DNA of 64,000 bases from Levilactobacillus enshiensis (GTDB lineage Bacteria > Bacillota > Bacilli > Lactobacillales > Lactobacillaceae): assembly GCF_007115095.1 (NCBI RefSeq), contig NZ_SULH01000011.1, positions 55,380 through 119,379 on the forward strand, read 5' to 3'. The position numbers and the translations under genes were made by a program. Shown here one piece after another: positions 17,879 through 27,807 of the stretch (positions are counted from its first letter, which is position 1; every line of letters begins with the position of its first letter). Under the pieces are notes generated by a model. The model was not told the DNA's origin. It ran no database searches and saw only the letters and a program-made list of their open reading frames with translations.

Positions 17879-19087
17879 ATGAAGTTAGAACACTTACCAA
17901 ATGAATTTGAGGCTGCGCGACCAGTACTTCAGACCATTGAAGCGGCTGGTTACGAAGCCTACTTTGTGGGTGGTAGCGTTCGCGATACCATCTTAGGGAA
18001 GGCCATCCATGACGTTGATATTGCCACGAGTGCCTATCCCAACGAAATTAAAGGGCTATTCAAGCGCACAGTTGACACAGGAATCGATCACGGTACCGTG
18101 ATGATTTTAGATCATGGCACCGGTTATGAGACCACAACTTTTCGGTCCGAATCGACCTACACCGATTTTCGTCGCCCCGACCAAGTCACCTTTGTCCGTT
18201 CTTTACAAGAGGATCTAAAGCGCCGTGATTTCACGATTAATGCCCTAGCGATGCGTGAAGACGGCGAAATCATCGACTTATTTGACGGCTTGACGGACCT
18301 CCAAAACCATCACATTCGGGCCGTGGGTGATCCGCAAGAACGGTTCCACGAAGACGCCTTGCGCATGATGCGGGCGGTACGTTTTGCCAGTCAGCTCGAC
18401 TTTGACATTATTCCTGAGACCGAGGCAGCCATTACTGACCACGCCCAACTCTTGGCTAAAATTGCCGTTGAACGAACACAGGTAGAATTACAAAAAATGT
18501 TCACGGGGAAGGCGCCCCAGCGCGGTCTCACCGTCTTCATGCGGACCGGTCTTTGGCAACACTGTCCGGACTTTGCAGCTCATGAACACGACCTACAGGC
18601 ACTGAGTGAACAGCTTCGTCAAGGAACCTCTAGCGACACGGCGACCTGGACGTTATTAGCCACGAAATTTGGTTTAGACTATACGACGATCACACCATTT
18701 CTTAAGCATTGGAAAGCTGCCAACCAAATGATTACGGCCGTTCAAACCGCTAGTCGTCTGGCACAAACACTACTGACTGCGACCCCGAACGCTTGGCAAC
18801 TCTATCAGTGCGGTGTCGAGCTGACCCCTGTCGCTAACGAAGTCGCCGTTATTCTTGGTGCGCCTGATCGAGACGTAGAGTTAACACAACACCTTCACGA
18901 CTTGCCCATCCAGAACAAAAAAGAGCTTGCGGCTACTGGTAAGGACCTGATGCAAGCAGGGGTTCAACCTGGACCCCAACTTGGGGCCTTACTGGGTGAT
19001 TTGGAATACCAGGTCGTCACGGGACAACTGCCGAATGAATCAACGGCATTGGTTGCTTACGCGACGGCCCAATCGAATTTGAAATAA
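17879..19087 (+). CDS. cca: CCA tRNA nucleotidyltransferase
   Basis: The enzyme adds or repairs the 3' CCA end of tRNAs. The class II nucleotidyltransferase head is clear: GGSVRD at residues 31-36, the metal-binding pair DVD at 45-47, the template-binding RRDFTINALAM and the downstream RFHEDALRMMRAVRFASQL. The 402-residue length fits the Bacillus/Lactobacillus enzyme without an HD domain. It forms a unit with the following ABC-F gene (14-bp gap) and probably thyA and folA. Confidence 0.96.
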   Translation: MKLEHLPNEFEAARPVLQTIEAAGYEAYFVGGSVRDTILGKAIHDVDIATSAYPNEIKGLFKRTVDTGIDHGTVMILDHGTGYETTTFRSESTYTDFRRPDQVTFVRSLQEDLKRRDFTINALAMREDGEIIDLFDGLTDLQNHHIRAVGDPQERFHEDALRMMRAVRFASQLDFDIIPETEAAITDHAQLLAKIAVERTQVELQKMFTGKAPQRGLTVFMRTGLWQHCPDFAAHEHDLQALSEQLRQGTSSDTATWTLLATKFGLDYTTITPFLKHWKAANQMITAVQTASRLAQTLLTATPNAWQLYQCGVELTPVANEVAVILGAPDRDVELTQHLHDLPIQNKKELAATGKDLMQAGVQPGPQLGALLGDLEYQVVTGQLPNESTALVAYATAQSNLK

Positions 19088-19101
19088 GAGAGTGAGACAT
19101 T

Positions 19102-20994
19102 ATGCAAACCTTACGCGCAGAAAATCTACACCGCACTTACGGTGAAAAAACACTATTTGATAATCTGAATTTCATCATCAATGAGCACGACCGCATCGGA
19201 CTGATCGGTGTCAACGGGAGTGGGAAAACGTCCCTGCTAAACACCCTGGATGGCATCAGTAACGAACAATCAGGGGAGATCAATACCCCTAAGGACTACA
19301 CCATTGGTTACCTGACGCAAAAACCAGATTTGGATGAAAATTTAACCGTCATGGATGCCGTCTTTTCAGGTGATCAAAAAGTCTTCGTGACAATTCGCCG
19401 GTACGAGGCCGCCCTGGCAACTTATGGGGAACATCCAGAGGATTCCCAGGCGCAGCAACGTTACTTAGACGCTGAAGCCCAGATGAACGAAGAGGACGCG
19501 TGGACCGCTGAAAGTGACGTTAAGACGATTCTCACCCAACTGAAGATTACTGACTTGTCACAGTCTATCAAGACAATGTCCGGTGGCCAAATCAAGCGGG
19601 TCGGTCTGGCACAGGTTTTGATTCAATCGCCCGACCTCTTACTGTTGGACGAACCTACCAACCATCTAGACTTCGACTCCATCGCCTGGCTTCAACAATA
19701 TTTAAGCTCTTATAAGGGCGCCTTACTGGTTGTCACTCATGACCGGTACTTCTTGGACCAGATTGCCAATCAGATCTGGGAACTAGACTTCGGTAAGCTC
19801 TACCAATATCCCGGTAATTATCAAGCCTATGTCCAAGAAAAAGCTGAACGGGTCACCCAAGAGGCTGAGGCCGACCAGAAGCAACAACAGCTTTATAAAA
19901 AGGAACTAGCTTGGATGAAGGCCGGGGCCAAAGCCCGTTCAACCAAGCAACAGGCCCGAATCAACCGGTTCAATGATATTGCCAGTAACGTCGGTACTCG
20001 TCAGGTGCAAAACAACGTTTCCATTTCGCTCGGCCAACAACGACTGGGAAAAAAGGTCATTGAGTTAAAGGATGCTAGCCTCAAGCTAGGCGATCATGTC
20101 ATTTTGGACCACTTTAGTGACCTGATTCAAGGAAACGAGCGCATCGGAATCAGTGGTGAAAACGGGGCGGGTAAATCGAGCCTGCTTAATGTCATTGCTC
20201 AGCGTTTGCCATTGGATTCTGGAATCGTCACGATTGGGGAAACGGTTAAGATGGCGTACTATACGCAACAAATCGAACCCATTCCAGAGGACAAGCGAAT
20301 GATCAGTTACCTGTCCGAAGTCGGTCAAAACGTGACCAATAATCAGGGTGATTCCGTCAGTGTTGCCGAATTGCTGGAACAGTTTCTGTTTCCGCGCTTC
20401 ATGCACGGTACCTTGATTCGCAAGCTCTCCGGTGGTGAAAAACGGCGGTTATATCTCTTGAAACTACTGATGGAACAACCCAACGTCTTACTTCTCGACG
20501 AACCAACTAATGACCTGGATATTGGGACACTGACCGTCTTGGAAGACTATATCAGTCAATTTGCCGGTACCGTAATTACCGTCTCTCATGACCGGTACTT
20601 CCTGGACAAGGTGGCCGATCGTCTCCTTATCTTTACGGGTAACGGCAACATTGAACGTTACTCTGGGCAATTTAGCACGTACCTTGACATGGCCCAACAG
20701 CAAACGCATGCTGCCAAGGCCAAACCGAAGACGACAGAAAAGCCAGCTCAGGCTACCGAAGATAAGCCCAAGAAGAAGGTCAAGTTGACCTACGCTGAAC
20801 AAAAGGAGTGGGAAGGCATTGAGGGGGTCATTGACGATCTTGAAAGTCAAAAATCCCAAGTTCAAGCGGATATGAATGCCAACGGAGACAATTATGATAA
20901 GTTAGCTGACTTACAAGCCAAACTAGATGACCTCGACCATCAATTAGATGATAAGATGACTCGGTGGGAATACCTGAGTGAATACGCCGAATAG
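19102..20994 (+). CDS. ABC-F family ATPase, Uup-like
   Basis: ABC-F proteins are soluble tandem ATPases that bind the ribosome and help with stalled translation; they are not transporters. Two full ATPase domains are seen: Walker A GVNGSGKTS and signature MSGGQIKRV with LLLDEPTNHLD, then GENGAGKSS, LSGGEKRRL and LLLDEPTNDLD. The region between them has the linker helices with many charged residues (EAEADQKQQQLYKKELAWMK). After residue 560 there is a Lys/Pro-rich linker and a coiled coil, as in Uup. Its 630 residues fit Uup better than EttA. No substrate or antibiotic specificity can be read. Confidence 0.88.
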   Translation: MQTLRAENLHRTYGEKTLFDNLNFIINEHDRIGLIGVNGSGKTSLLNTLDGISNEQSGEINTPKDYTIGYLTQKPDLDENLTVMDAVFSGDQKVFVTIRRYEAALATYGEHPEDSQAQQRYLDAEAQMNEEDAWTAESDVKTILTQLKITDLSQSIKTMSGGQIKRVGLAQVLIQSPDLLLLDEPTNHLDFDSIAWLQQYLSSYKGALLVVTHDRYFLDQIANQIWELDFGKLYQYPGNYQAYVQEKAERVTQEAEADQKQQQLYKKELAWMKAGAKARSTKQQARINRFNDIASNVGTRQVQNNVSISLGQQRLGKKVIELKDASLKLGDHVILDHFSDLIQGNERIGISGENGAGKSSLLNVIAQRLPLDSGIVTIGETVKMAYYTQQIEPIPEDKRMISYLSEVGQNVTNNQGDSVSVAELLEQFLFPRFMHGTLIRKLSGGEKRRLYLLKLLMEQPNVLLLDEPTNDLDIGTLTVLEDYISQFAGTVITVSHDRYFLDKVADRLLIFTGNGNIERYSGQFSTYLDMAQQQTHAAKAKPKTTEKPAQATEDKPKKKVKLTYAEQKEWEGIEGVIDDLESQKSQVQADMNANGDNYDKLADLQAKLDDLDHQLDDKMTRWEYLSEYAE

Positions 20995-21006
20995 GAGATA
21001 ACGAGT

Positions 21007-21957
21007 ATGTTAGAAGATGCTTACCTTAACTTAGCCAAAACCGTTCTAACAACGGGACATGAAAAGACTGATCGAACTGGTACCGGGACCATTAGTTTAT
21101 TCGGCTACCAGATGCGGTTTAACCTCCAAGAAGGTTTTCCGCTGCTAACCACGAAAAAGGTTCCCTTTGGACTCATCAAATCCGAACTACTGTGGTTCTT
21201 ACGTGGTGACACAAATATTCGTTTCCTGCTACAACATCACAATCACATTTGGGACGAATGGGCGTTTCAGCGCTACGTTGACAGTCCCGACTATCATGGA
21301 CCGGATATGACCGACTTCGGTCGACGGTCCTTGGTCGATGCTGACTTCAACACCGCTTATCAGGCTGAAAAAAAGGCGTTCTGTGACCGCATTGTGACTG
21401 ACCAAGCCTTTGGCGACCACTATGGCGATCTGGGGCTGGTTTACGGTAGTCAATGGCGTGCTTGGCAAGGACACAATGGCGAAACTATCGATCAACTTCA
21501 AAACGTGATTGACACGCTACGAACACATCCTGACTCTCGGCGGATGATTGTTTCTGCCTGGAACCCGGCTGATGTGCCGTCCATGGCCTTACCACCATGC
21601 CACACGCTCTTTCAGTTTTACGTCAACGATGGCAAACTGAGTTGCCAGCTCTATCAACGGAGTGCGGACATTTTTCTCGGCGTCCCATTTAACATTGCGA
21701 GTTACGCCTTGCTAACATCACTCATTGCCAAAGAAGTTGGCTTGGAGGTTGGGGATTTTGTCCACACGCTGGGCGATGCACATATTTACCTGAACCACAT
21801 CGACCAAATTAAGACGCAGCTCGCCCGTACGCCGCACGAGGCACCCCAACTCTGGCTCAATCCAGACAAGTCCAGTATCTTTGACTATGACATGCACGAT
21901 ATCAAGGTCACGGGCTATGACCCAGAACCTGCAATCAAGGCCCCCGTGGCCGTTTAG
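21007..21957 (+). CDS. thyA: Thymidylate synthase
   Basis: ThyA makes dTMP from dUMP using methylene-tetrahydrofolate. The 316-residue length, including the roughly 50-residue insertion after residue 90 ([22 protein letters not shown]), and the catalytic cysteine at residue 198 in [12 protein letters not shown] all match the classic Lactobacillus casei enzyme. Other fixed parts are [22 protein letters not shown] and [19 protein letters not shown]. It is followed after 12 bases by folA, which regenerates tetrahydrofolate from the dihydrofolate ThyA produces. Confidence 0.98.
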   Translation: MLEDAYLNLAKTVLTTGHEKTDRTGTGTISLFGYQMRFNLQEGFPLLTTKKVPFGLIKSELLWFLRGDTNIRFLLQHHNHIWDEWAFQRYVDSPDYHGPDMTDFGRRSLVDADFNTAYQAEKKAFCDRIVTDQAFGDHYGDLGLVYGSQWRAWQGHNGETIDQLQNVIDTLRTHPDSRRMIVSAWNPADVPSMALPPCHTLFQFYVNDGKLSCQLYQRSADIFLGVPFNIASYALLTSLIAKEVGLEVGDFVHTLGDAHIYLNHIDQIKTQLARTPHEAPQLWLNPDKSSIFDYDMHDIKVTGYDPEPAIKAPVAV

Positions 21958-21969
21958 GAGGGAATGCCG

Positions 21970-22473
21970 ATGTTGATTTTCCTATGGGCCGAGAGTCAGG
22001 GCCACGTCATTGGTTTTAAGGGCCAGTTGCCATGGCACTTACCAGCTGACATGCACTTCTTCAAGACCGTCACGACCGGCAATACCATTATCGCTGGGTC
22101 TAAAACATTCGCCTCATTTCCCAAGGCATTACCCAATCGAACCAACGTGGTTTTGACCCACCAACCCGCAGAAAATTTTCCGGCGGGCGTGACAGTCTTG
22201 AACTCACGTGATGCCGTTCGGGAATACGCTGCGCAGCGACCAACTGAGAAGCTGTTCGTTGTGGGGGGCGCTGAACTCTTTAATGAGTTAAAAGACGACG
22301 TGGATTTGCTCTATCGGACCACTATTGATGCTGGCTTCGATGGCGACACTTGGATGCCCGCCCTCGATTACAGTCAATTTCAACGCATCAATCGCCAACC
22401 GGGGGTTCGCAACGAAAAGAATCCGTACGACTACGTATTCGAGCAGTTCCAGCGGATTACTGATTCCAAGTAA
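21970..22473 (+). CDS. folA: Dihydrofolate reductase
   Basis: The enzyme reduces dihydrofolate with NADPH and works hand in hand with ThyA just upstream. The 167-residue protein has FLWAESQGHVIGFKGQLPWHLPADM with the catalytic Asp27, NRTNVVLTHQ, and VVGGAELFNEL. At the cofactor-binding turn it reads AGSKTF, so the Arg that usually contacts the NADPH 2'-phosphate (GRKTF/GRRTY) is Ser44 here. The start at 21970 is 8 bases after AGGAGG; the ATG at 21964 would be only 2 bases away. Confidence 0.95.
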   Translation: MLIFLWAESQGHVIGFKGQLPWHLPADMHFFKTVTTGNTIIAGSKTFASFPKALPNRTNVVLTHQPAENFPAGVTVLNSRDAVREYAAQRPTEKLFVVGGAELFNELKDDVDLLYRTTIDAGFDGDTWMPALDYSQFQRINRQPGVRNEKNPYDYVFEQFQRITDSK

Positions 22474-22566
22474 ATAACTGTTCACGAGCGCTCAAATTCA
22501 AAGGTGACCGGCATCAAGCCTGCGTATCAGCAAGATTTTCATCCTTGGTCCCGAAAGCAATCTTGT

Positions 22567-22624
22567 AACTAAAAAAGGCTTTGCCATTGTCTGAAGAATC
22601 AGATAACGGCAGAGCCTTTAGTTA
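22567..22624 (-). terminator. Long terminator hairpin of the hemolysin III-family gene (possibly bidirectional)
   Basis: AACTAAAGGCTCTGCCGTTATCTGA pairs in large part with its downstream partner; on the - strand the stem is followed by TTTTTTAGTT. It lies between convergent folA (+) and the hemolysin III-like gene (-) and probably serves both. Confidence 0.78.
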
Positions 22625-23266
22625 TTAAGCGTAAAATAAAATTGAAAAGTACATGAGCCCCGTTCCGAGCATCACAAACAGGTGCCAGATGACATGGCCG
22701 AACGGAATTCCTTTGAAACTATAAATGACTGCGCCCAAAGTAAAGGCGACACCGCCGCAGAACAGTAGCGCAAATCCAACGGGTCCTAACCCCGTATACA
22801 GGGGTTTAATCCCCATCAGACACATCCAGCCCATGACCACGTAAATAATAGTCGACAATTTCTGATACTTGCCTAACCAAATGGCCTTGTAGACAATCCC
22901 CAAAACGGCCATTGCCCAGATAATGCCAAACATGGTCCAGCCCAGAGCACCGCCAACCACCAATAAACTAAATGGGGTATAGGTCCCGGCAATCAATAAG
23001 TAGATGGCACAGTGGTCGAATATTTGAAAAACATGGCGACCACGGGTAAAGTACAAACTATGAAAAAGTGTGGATGCGAGGTAAAACAGAACTAGGATGG
23101 CGCCGTAGATGGCAAACGTGGTCATTCGTAAGGAACCGCCCTTACCGTGTGCCTGTAACAACAAGATAACTAGACCCGCGATACTTAGCGCGGCACCAAT
23201 TCCGTGTGTTGCGGCGTTTAAGACCTCATTGACGATTTGATAGGTGTGACTACGTTGTTTTTCCAA
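22625..23266 (-). CDS. Hemolysin III family / YqfA-like membrane protein
   Basis: The 213-residue product has seven hydrophobic segments and the family start HTYQIVNEVLNAATHGIGAAL, with FHSLYFTRGRHVFQIFDHCAIYLLIAGTYTPF carrying the conserved His/Asp pattern of the PAQR-like superfamily, and HVIWHLFVMLG near the end. Despite the name, most members are not proven haemolysins; the role is unknown. The start is a TTG at 23266, eight bases after AAAGGAGG, and there is no ATG nearby that fits. It is divergent from degV. Confidence 0.85.
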   Translation of the reverse strand: MEKQRSHTYQIVNEVLNAATHGIGAALSIAGLVILLLQAHGKGGSLRMTTFAIYGAILVLFYLASTLFHSLYFTRGRHVFQIFDHCAIYLLIAGTYTPFSLLVVGGALGWTMFGIIWAMAVLGIVYKAIWLGKYQKLSTIIYVVMGWMCLMGIKPLYTGLGPVGFALLFCGGVAFTLGAVIYSFKGIPFGHVIWHLFVMLGTGLMYFSILFYA

Positions 23267-23332
23267 ACAAATTCCTCCTTTATTGTTGTAAATAATTTTT
23301 ATGAAAACGAACGGGGGAGTTCCGAACAACTA

Positions 23333-23361
23333 CTGAAAAAAATTAGCAACTCTGCTATACT
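23333..23361 (+). promoter_or_regulatory. degV promoter with extended -10
   Basis: CTGAAA (23333-23338) and TATACT (23356-23361) are 17 bp apart, and TGC precedes the -10. Confidence 0.68.
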
Positions 23362-23430
23362 ATTACCGTATGTTTCATTACGCATATTGTAGCATAAACC
23401 AAAATCTCTGGTCAGAAAGAGTGGAATAGC

Positions 23431-24282
23431 ATGGCTAAAATAAAAATTGTTACGGACTCATCTGCCGGTATCTCCGAGCAGGACATCCAAGACTACAACA
23501 TTACCATTATTCCGTTGACGGTCATGATCGACGATACGATTTACGTTGAACGGGAATCCATTACGAATAAAGAGTTCATTGAAAAAATGAAAACGGCAAA
23601 GACATTGCCTAAGACCAGTCAGCCACCGTTAGGGTCATTTGTTGAGACCTTTGACAAATTAGGTGCCGATGGTAGCAGTGTCATCTGCTTTAACATGCTG
23701 GCAGCCATCAGTGGGACGGTCCATACGGCCGAACAGGCGGCTAACTTATCCAAAACGGACGTCACGGTTGTGGACAGTCAAACGACCGACCAGGCCCTGG
23801 GCTTCCAAGTCGTTGAAGCCGCTAAATTGGCCGCAGCCGGCGCCACGAAGGATGAAATCATCGAGCGTGCGGCCGCTGTTCGTGACCACACCAAGTTATT
23901 CATGGGAATTGTGACCCTTGAAAACATTTTGAAGGGTGGCCGTCTCAGTCGTGCGGCAGGCATGCTAACCTCCTTGTTAAATATTAAAATCGTGTTGCAA
24001 GTTACCGGTGGTGAACTGAAGATTCGGGCTAAAGGCCGGGGTATGAAGACCATTGATCGTTATTTTGACAAGGTTTACGAACAGATCAAGCAGACGCCTG
24101 ACATCGTTGCCATTGGGATTTCTCACGTTGAGGCTTTTGAATCCGTAGATAAGATTCAAGGCCACCTGCACGAGATTTTACCAGACAAAGACGTTTTAGT
24201 TAGAGAAACGGTTCCCATCATTGCGACCCACGGGGGACCTGGCGCGTTTGCTTTGATGTACTATACGGACCCAACTAAATAA
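23431..24282 (+). CDS. DegV-family fatty-acid-binding protein
   Basis: DegV proteins bind a fatty acid; some act as the binding component of fatty acid kinase (FakB). The sequence has the typical start KIKIVTDSSAGIS, the serine-rich loop TSQPPLGSF, MLAAISGTVHTAEQAA, and the end THGGPGAFALMYY. The 283-residue length is standard. It is separated by a terminator from the GDSL lipase downstream, but the degV-lipase-YpmS order also occurs in other Firmicutes, which suggests linked lipid or envelope roles (inference). Confidence 0.92.
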   Translation: MAKIKIVTDSSAGISEQDIQDYNITIIPLTVMIDDTIYVERESITNKEFIEKMKTAKTLPKTSQPPLGSFVETFDKLGADGSSVICFNMLAAISGTVHTAEQAANLSKTDVTVVDSQTTDQALGFQVVEAAKLAAAGATKDEIIERAAAVRDHTKLFMGIVTLENILKGGRLSRAAGMLTSLLNIKIVLQVTGGELKIRAKGRGMKTIDRYFDKVYEQIKQTPDIVAIGISHVEAFESVDKIQGHLHEILPDKDVLVRETVPIIATHGGPGAFALMYYTDPTK

Positions 24283-24291
24283 TCAACTTAG

Positions 24292-24323
24292 GAAAAGGGG
24301 TGGCCACGTCACCGCTTTTTCTT
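24292..24323 (+). terminator. Intrinsic terminator of degV
   Basis: GAAAAGGGGTG pairs with CACCGCTTTTTC around a 7-base loop; the run of T is part of the 3' arm. Read-through into the GDSL gene is possible because no clear promoter follows. Confidence 0.7.
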
Positions 24324-24343
24324 TATCCCGAGGGGGGATTGAG

Positions 24344-25267
24344 ATGAAATTTAAAAATATCAGTAAGATCATTGGGGTGACCTTGCTACTCGTCGTTATC
24401 GTGGTTGCCGCAGTCACGTATTGGCATCCCGGCGCGCGGACGACCCAAGACACCTCATCAACACGTGATAATCACCGTAAAGTTGTCCGTATCGTGGCAC
24501 TAGGAGATTCCCTAACACAAGGTGTGGGTGATCAGCAAAATGATGGTGGCTACACTGGCCGGCTGAAAACCATGATTCATCGTAAAGATCACGTGAAAGT
24601 AGTCATGCACAACTATGGCAAGTCGGGTGACCGGAGTGACCAGATTGAAAAGCGGCTATTGGATAGCAAGGATATGCAAGACCAGGTCAGCAAGGCACAA
24701 GCCATCGTGATGACGGTCGGTGGGAATGACTTGTTGCAAACCTTAGAGAAGAATGTGACGATCAATAAGCAATCGCGGCTAGATGCCCAATTAGATACCG
24801 CAGAAGCAGCGTATCAAACGAAGCTCCACCGACTATTGACCACGGTGCGGAGCTACAATGAGCGTGCGCCCATCTATCTGTACTCCATTTACAATCCCAT
24901 CTACGTTTACTTTGCCAATATCGACCAGATTACCAATGCGGTCGACGATTGGAATGTTACGACAAAGACGACCGCCGCTAAGACGGATAATTTATACATG
25001 ATCGATATTAATCGGGCCTTGTCCGTGGGACAGTTCAAGTCAGTGACCCAACAGGCACGGTTAAAACGGCAGTCACAGAAGTCGAATAATGGGAATATAT
25101 CTACCCAAAGCCTCCAGGAGATGGCCTTATCCAGCGATAGTAGTAAGGAACTTAATCAGTACCTGTCATCGGTCGACCACTTTCATCCCAACGCTAGAGG
25201 ATACCGGCTCATGACCCGCTATGCCTTTCAGCAGATGCAGGCCCATCAACAATGGTTATTAAAGTAA
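24344..25267 (+). CDS. Membrane-anchored SGNH/GDSL hydrolase (YpmR-like)
   Basis: The protein has an N-terminal uncleaved anchor or signal at residues 7-27 (SKIIGVTLLLVVIVVAAVTYW) and a GDSL esterase domain outside the cell. Block I is VALGDSLTQG with Ser56, block II has YGKSGDRSDQ, block III is VGGNDLL, and block V is VDHFHPNARGY with the catalytic Asp-x-x-His. Substrate is unknown; relatives act on lipid or wall esters. It pairs with the downstream YpmS-like gene 21 bases away, as ypmR and ypmS do in Bacillus. Confidence 0.88.
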   Translation: MKFKNISKIIGVTLLLVVIVVAAVTYWHPGARTTQDTSSTRDNHRKVVRIVALGDSLTQGVGDQQNDGGYTGRLKTMIHRKDHVKVVMHNYGKSGDRSDQIEKRLLDSKDMQDQVSKAQAIVMTVGGNDLLQTLEKNVTINKQSRLDAQLDTAEAAYQTKLHRLLTTVRSYNERAPIYLYSIYNPIYVYFANIDQITNAVDDWNVTTKTTAAKTDNLYMIDINRALSVGQFKSVTQQARLKRQSQKSNNGNISTQSLQEMALSSDSSKELNQYLSSVDHFHPNARGYRLMTRYAFQQMQAHQQWLLK

Positions 25268-25288
25268 ACTAGAAGGAGGAACCGCCGT

Positions 25289-25891
25289 ATGCAACGACAA
25301 ACAAAAAGTCCGGAACGGACACATAACTGGTGGAAATGGGGGTTCATCGCCCTGGTCGCCGTCTTACTGATTACGACCGTTACCATCGGCGTCAAGGCCT
25401 TTTCACCAGTCAAAATTGACTCAACGGCCAAGGTTACGAAGAATACGACTAACCTTGATGTGACCTTAAACAAGGCCCAGGTCAATGCCTTGGCTGACTA
25501 CTATGTCAATAAGTCACTCAAAAATTCAGCGCTCAAATACAGCTTTCAAGTGACCGATCACGCGATGCTGACTGGGTCAACGCAAGTTCTCGGCGCCAAC
25601 GTCAACTTTGTTTTACTCTTTAAGCCGACCGTGTTATCCTCAGGAGACGTCCAATTAAAGGCCCAAAAGCTGTCGATTGGCTCCTTACCGGTTCCCGTAA
25701 GCTTCGTCCTGAGTTACATCGCTAAGAACTATCCACTTCCCAAATGGGTCGCAATGGATACCAAAGCGGAAACCATGACCCTACACTTAACGGCCATCGG
25801 TAATGGCAATAAGCTATCGTACGTAGCCAAAGAGATCGACCTCTCCGGCGCTGGTAAGTTTGTCTTTCAGGCCCGGATTCCTAAAAACTAA
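25289..25891 (+). CDS. YpmS-family (DUF2140) membrane-anchored protein
   Basis: The 200-residue protein has one N-terminal membrane segment (about residues 15-38, [21 protein letters not shown]) and an extracytoplasmic domain of beta-rich character with the family stretch [18 protein letters not shown] and [16 protein letters not shown]. Function is unknown. AAGGAGG lies 9 bases before the ATG. It is part of the lipase-ypmS-yozE run and its ligand may be lipid-like (inference from the neighbour only). Confidence 0.82.
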   Translation: MQRQTKSPERTHNWWKWGFIALVAVLLITTVTIGVKAFSPVKIDSTAKVTKNTTNLDVTLNKAQVNALADYYVNKSLKNSALKYSFQVTDHAMLTGSTQVLGANVNFVLLFKPTVLSSGDVQLKAQKLSIGSLPVPVSFVLSYIAKNYPLPKWVAMDTKAETMTLHLTAIGNGNKLSYVAKEIDLSGAGKFVFQARIPKN

Positions 25892-25902
25892 GGAGACCAC
25901 TA

Positions 25903-26124
25903 ATGCCCAAAACGTTCTATCAATTTTTAATGACCCAACGCAACACCGAAAGCTACGATCCTGTAGCAACATTTGCCAACAATGCCTTTCTGGATAGCGC
26001 TTTTCCGAAACAAGAGACCCAGTTTGAGCCACTCTCCAAGTACCTAGAGGAGAATGCCCCTTATTTACCGTCCATGACGATTTTTGACGATGCCTGGCAA
26101 CTATACCTGGCAGCACTCGCGTAA
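25903..26124 (+). CDS. YozE-family SAM-like protein (UPF0346)
   Basis: This 73-residue protein starts with [12 protein letters not shown] and contains [14 protein letters not shown] and a central DFxxLSxYLE-like helix ([13 protein letters not shown]), which is the YozE_SAM_like fold of short helices. The role is unknown. It is 11 bases after the YpmS-like gene and 17 bases before rbgA, so it is probably translated from the same message. Confidence 0.87.
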   Translation: MPKTFYQFLMTQRNTESYDPVATFANNAFLDSAFPKQETQFEPLSKYLEENAPYLPSMTIFDDAWQLYLAALA

Positions 26125-26141
26125 GAGAAAAGGAGACAATT

Positions 26142-27002
26142 ATGAGTACCATTCAATGGTTCCCCGGCCATATGGCCAAGGCGATTCGCCAAATGGAAGA
26201 AAATATCCATCTCGTCGATATCGTATTTGAATTAGTCGACGCGCGCATCCCCGCAGCATCCCGTAATCCGGAGATCGCCCGCATCGCACAGCATAAACCG
26301 CACCTGATCATTTTGACTAAAAAAGACCTTGCCGATCCCCAGCAAACGGCCGCTTGGATGACCTATTATCGGTCCCAGGGCATCCCCGCCATCGCTATCG
26401 ACTCCCGGGCTAACGTGACCCCTAAGCAGATTACCAAGATTGCCAGTAGCATTCTGGCCGACAAACTGGCTGCCGAACACGAAAAGGGATTAAAGGAACG
26501 CCCCATGCGGGCCATGACCGTTGGGGTGCCTAACGTCGGCAAGTCAACCTTACTCAATCACTTGGTTAACCGGAAGGCTGCCGTCACTGGGGATACTCCC
26601 GGCGTGACCAAGGGCCAACAGTGGTTACGCTCCAGCAAGCATTTGGAATTGCTCGACACACCCGGGATTCTCTGGCCCAAGTTCAAGGACCAGACTACGG
26701 CTCAAAAATTAGCCTTGACCGGTGCCATTAAGGAAAAACTCTACGCCAAGGACGACGTTGCACTGTACGGCCTGAGCTTCTTTCGGCAGTACTACGCCCC
26801 AGCCCTGACTGAACGCTATCACTTGGCTGCAGCCGACTTAGAGCTTAGCGACGTTGACCTGCTCCTGAAGATCACCGAAAAGTTCGGGATGCGTGACGAC
26901 TATGAACGGGCTAGTGAACGCCTCATTTTAGATGCTCGGCACCGCAAGCTGGGGGGCTTCACCCTTGACCGCGCCCCTAAGGGTGATGAGTCTGATGAGT
27001 GA
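26142..27002 (+). CDS. rbgA: Ribosome biogenesis GTPase RbgA (YlqF)
   Basis: RbgA is needed for late 50S assembly. It shows the circularly permuted GTPase order: [11 protein letters not shown] at the start, then G4 (LTKKDLAD near residue 58) before G1 (GVPNVGKST near residue 128) and G3 ([10 protein letters not shown]). The C-terminal helical domain ends with [14 protein letters not shown]. The length of 286 residues is normal. Its stop overlaps the start of rnhB by 8 bases, the same order (rbgA-rnhB) as in Bacillus. Confidence 0.95.
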   Translation: MSTIQWFPGHMAKAIRQMEENIHLVDIVFELVDARIPAASRNPEIARIAQHKPHLIILTKKDLADPQQTAAWMTYYRSQGIPAIAIDSRANVTPKQITKIASSILADKLAAEHEKGLKERPMRAMTVGVPNVGKSTLLNHLVNRKAAVTGDTPGVTKGQQWLRSSKHLELLDTPGILWPKFKDQTTAQKLALTGAIKEKLYAKDDVALYGLSFFRQYYAPALTERYHLAAADLELSDVDLLLKITEKFGMRDDYERASERLILDARHRKLGGFTLDRAPKGDESDE

Positions 27003-27780
27003 CCGTCCCAGTTTAAGTGCCTTAAAACAGGCGCTAAATGACGTTACTGACCCCGCTGACCCGCGACTGGACTCGTTAGCCACGGACGCCCGCAAAGGGG
27101 CCCAGCAGCTTCTAGGGCAGATTAAACGCCGGCTGGCCAAAGCTGCAGCAGCCGAAGCCGCGTTTCAACAACGCTTGCACTACGAACGGCCATTCTGGGA
27201 GCAGGGGAAACTCGTCGCTGGTATTGATGAGGTTGGACGAGGCCCACTCGCTGGTCCGGTCGTGACGAGTGCTGTGATCTTACCACCGAGTTTTGACATT
27301 CCCTTAGTCAACGACTCTAAGCAGCTCACACCTAAGGAACGTGAACGCCTCTACCCCTTGATTTTAGCCCAGGCACAAGCCGTCAGCATTGGTATTGGTA
27401 GCCCGCAATTGATTGATCAACTCAACATCTATCAAGCGACTCGGGTAGCCATGCAACGCGCCGTCCTTGGTCTCGGTTTGGCACCACAACATTTGATTGT
27501 TGATGCCATGCAGATTCCGGTAGACTTACCCCAAACACGACTGATCAAGGGTGACGCTAAGAGCGCTAGTGTCGCCGCTGCCAGTATCGTGGCCAAAGTG
27601 TACCGAGACCATTTAATGGCGACTTATGACCAGCTTTATCCCGGTTATGGCTTTGCTCAGAATGCTGGCTATGGGACGGCTGAACACTTGGCGGGACTGG
27701 CTGACCGGGGAGTCACACCGATTCACCGCCAAACTTTTTCACCCGTCCAAAAAATAATTACAAACAAATCACGGAGTTAA
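26995..27780 (+). CDS. rnhB: Ribonuclease HII
   Basis: RNase HII cuts the RNA strand of RNA-DNA hybrids, including single ribonucleotides in DNA. The N-terminal domain of about 70 residues is followed by the catalytic domain starting [15 protein letters not shown] with the first Asp/Glu pair, then [20 protein letters not shown] with the third acidic residue and [22 protein letters not shown]. Translation probably begins at the ATG at 26995, overlapping rbgA; longer in-frame starts at 26932 and 26986 have no better ribosome binding site. The protein has 261 residues. Confidence 0.93.
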   Translation: MSDRPSLSALKQALNDVTDPADPRLDSLATDARKGAQQLLGQIKRRLAKAAAAEAAFQQRLHYERPFWEQGKLVAGIDEVGRGPLAGPVVTSAVILPPSFDIPLVNDSKQLTPKERERLYPLILAQAQAVSIGIGSPQLIDQLNIYQATRVAMQRAVLGLGLAPQHLIVDAMQIPVDLPQTRLIKGDAKSASVAAASIVAKVYRDHLMATYDQLYPGYGFAQNAGYGTAEHLAGLADRGVTPIHRQTFSPVQKIITNKSRS

Positions 27781-27807
27781 CCCTAAAAGGGAAAAAGGAG
27801 GTTGCTT

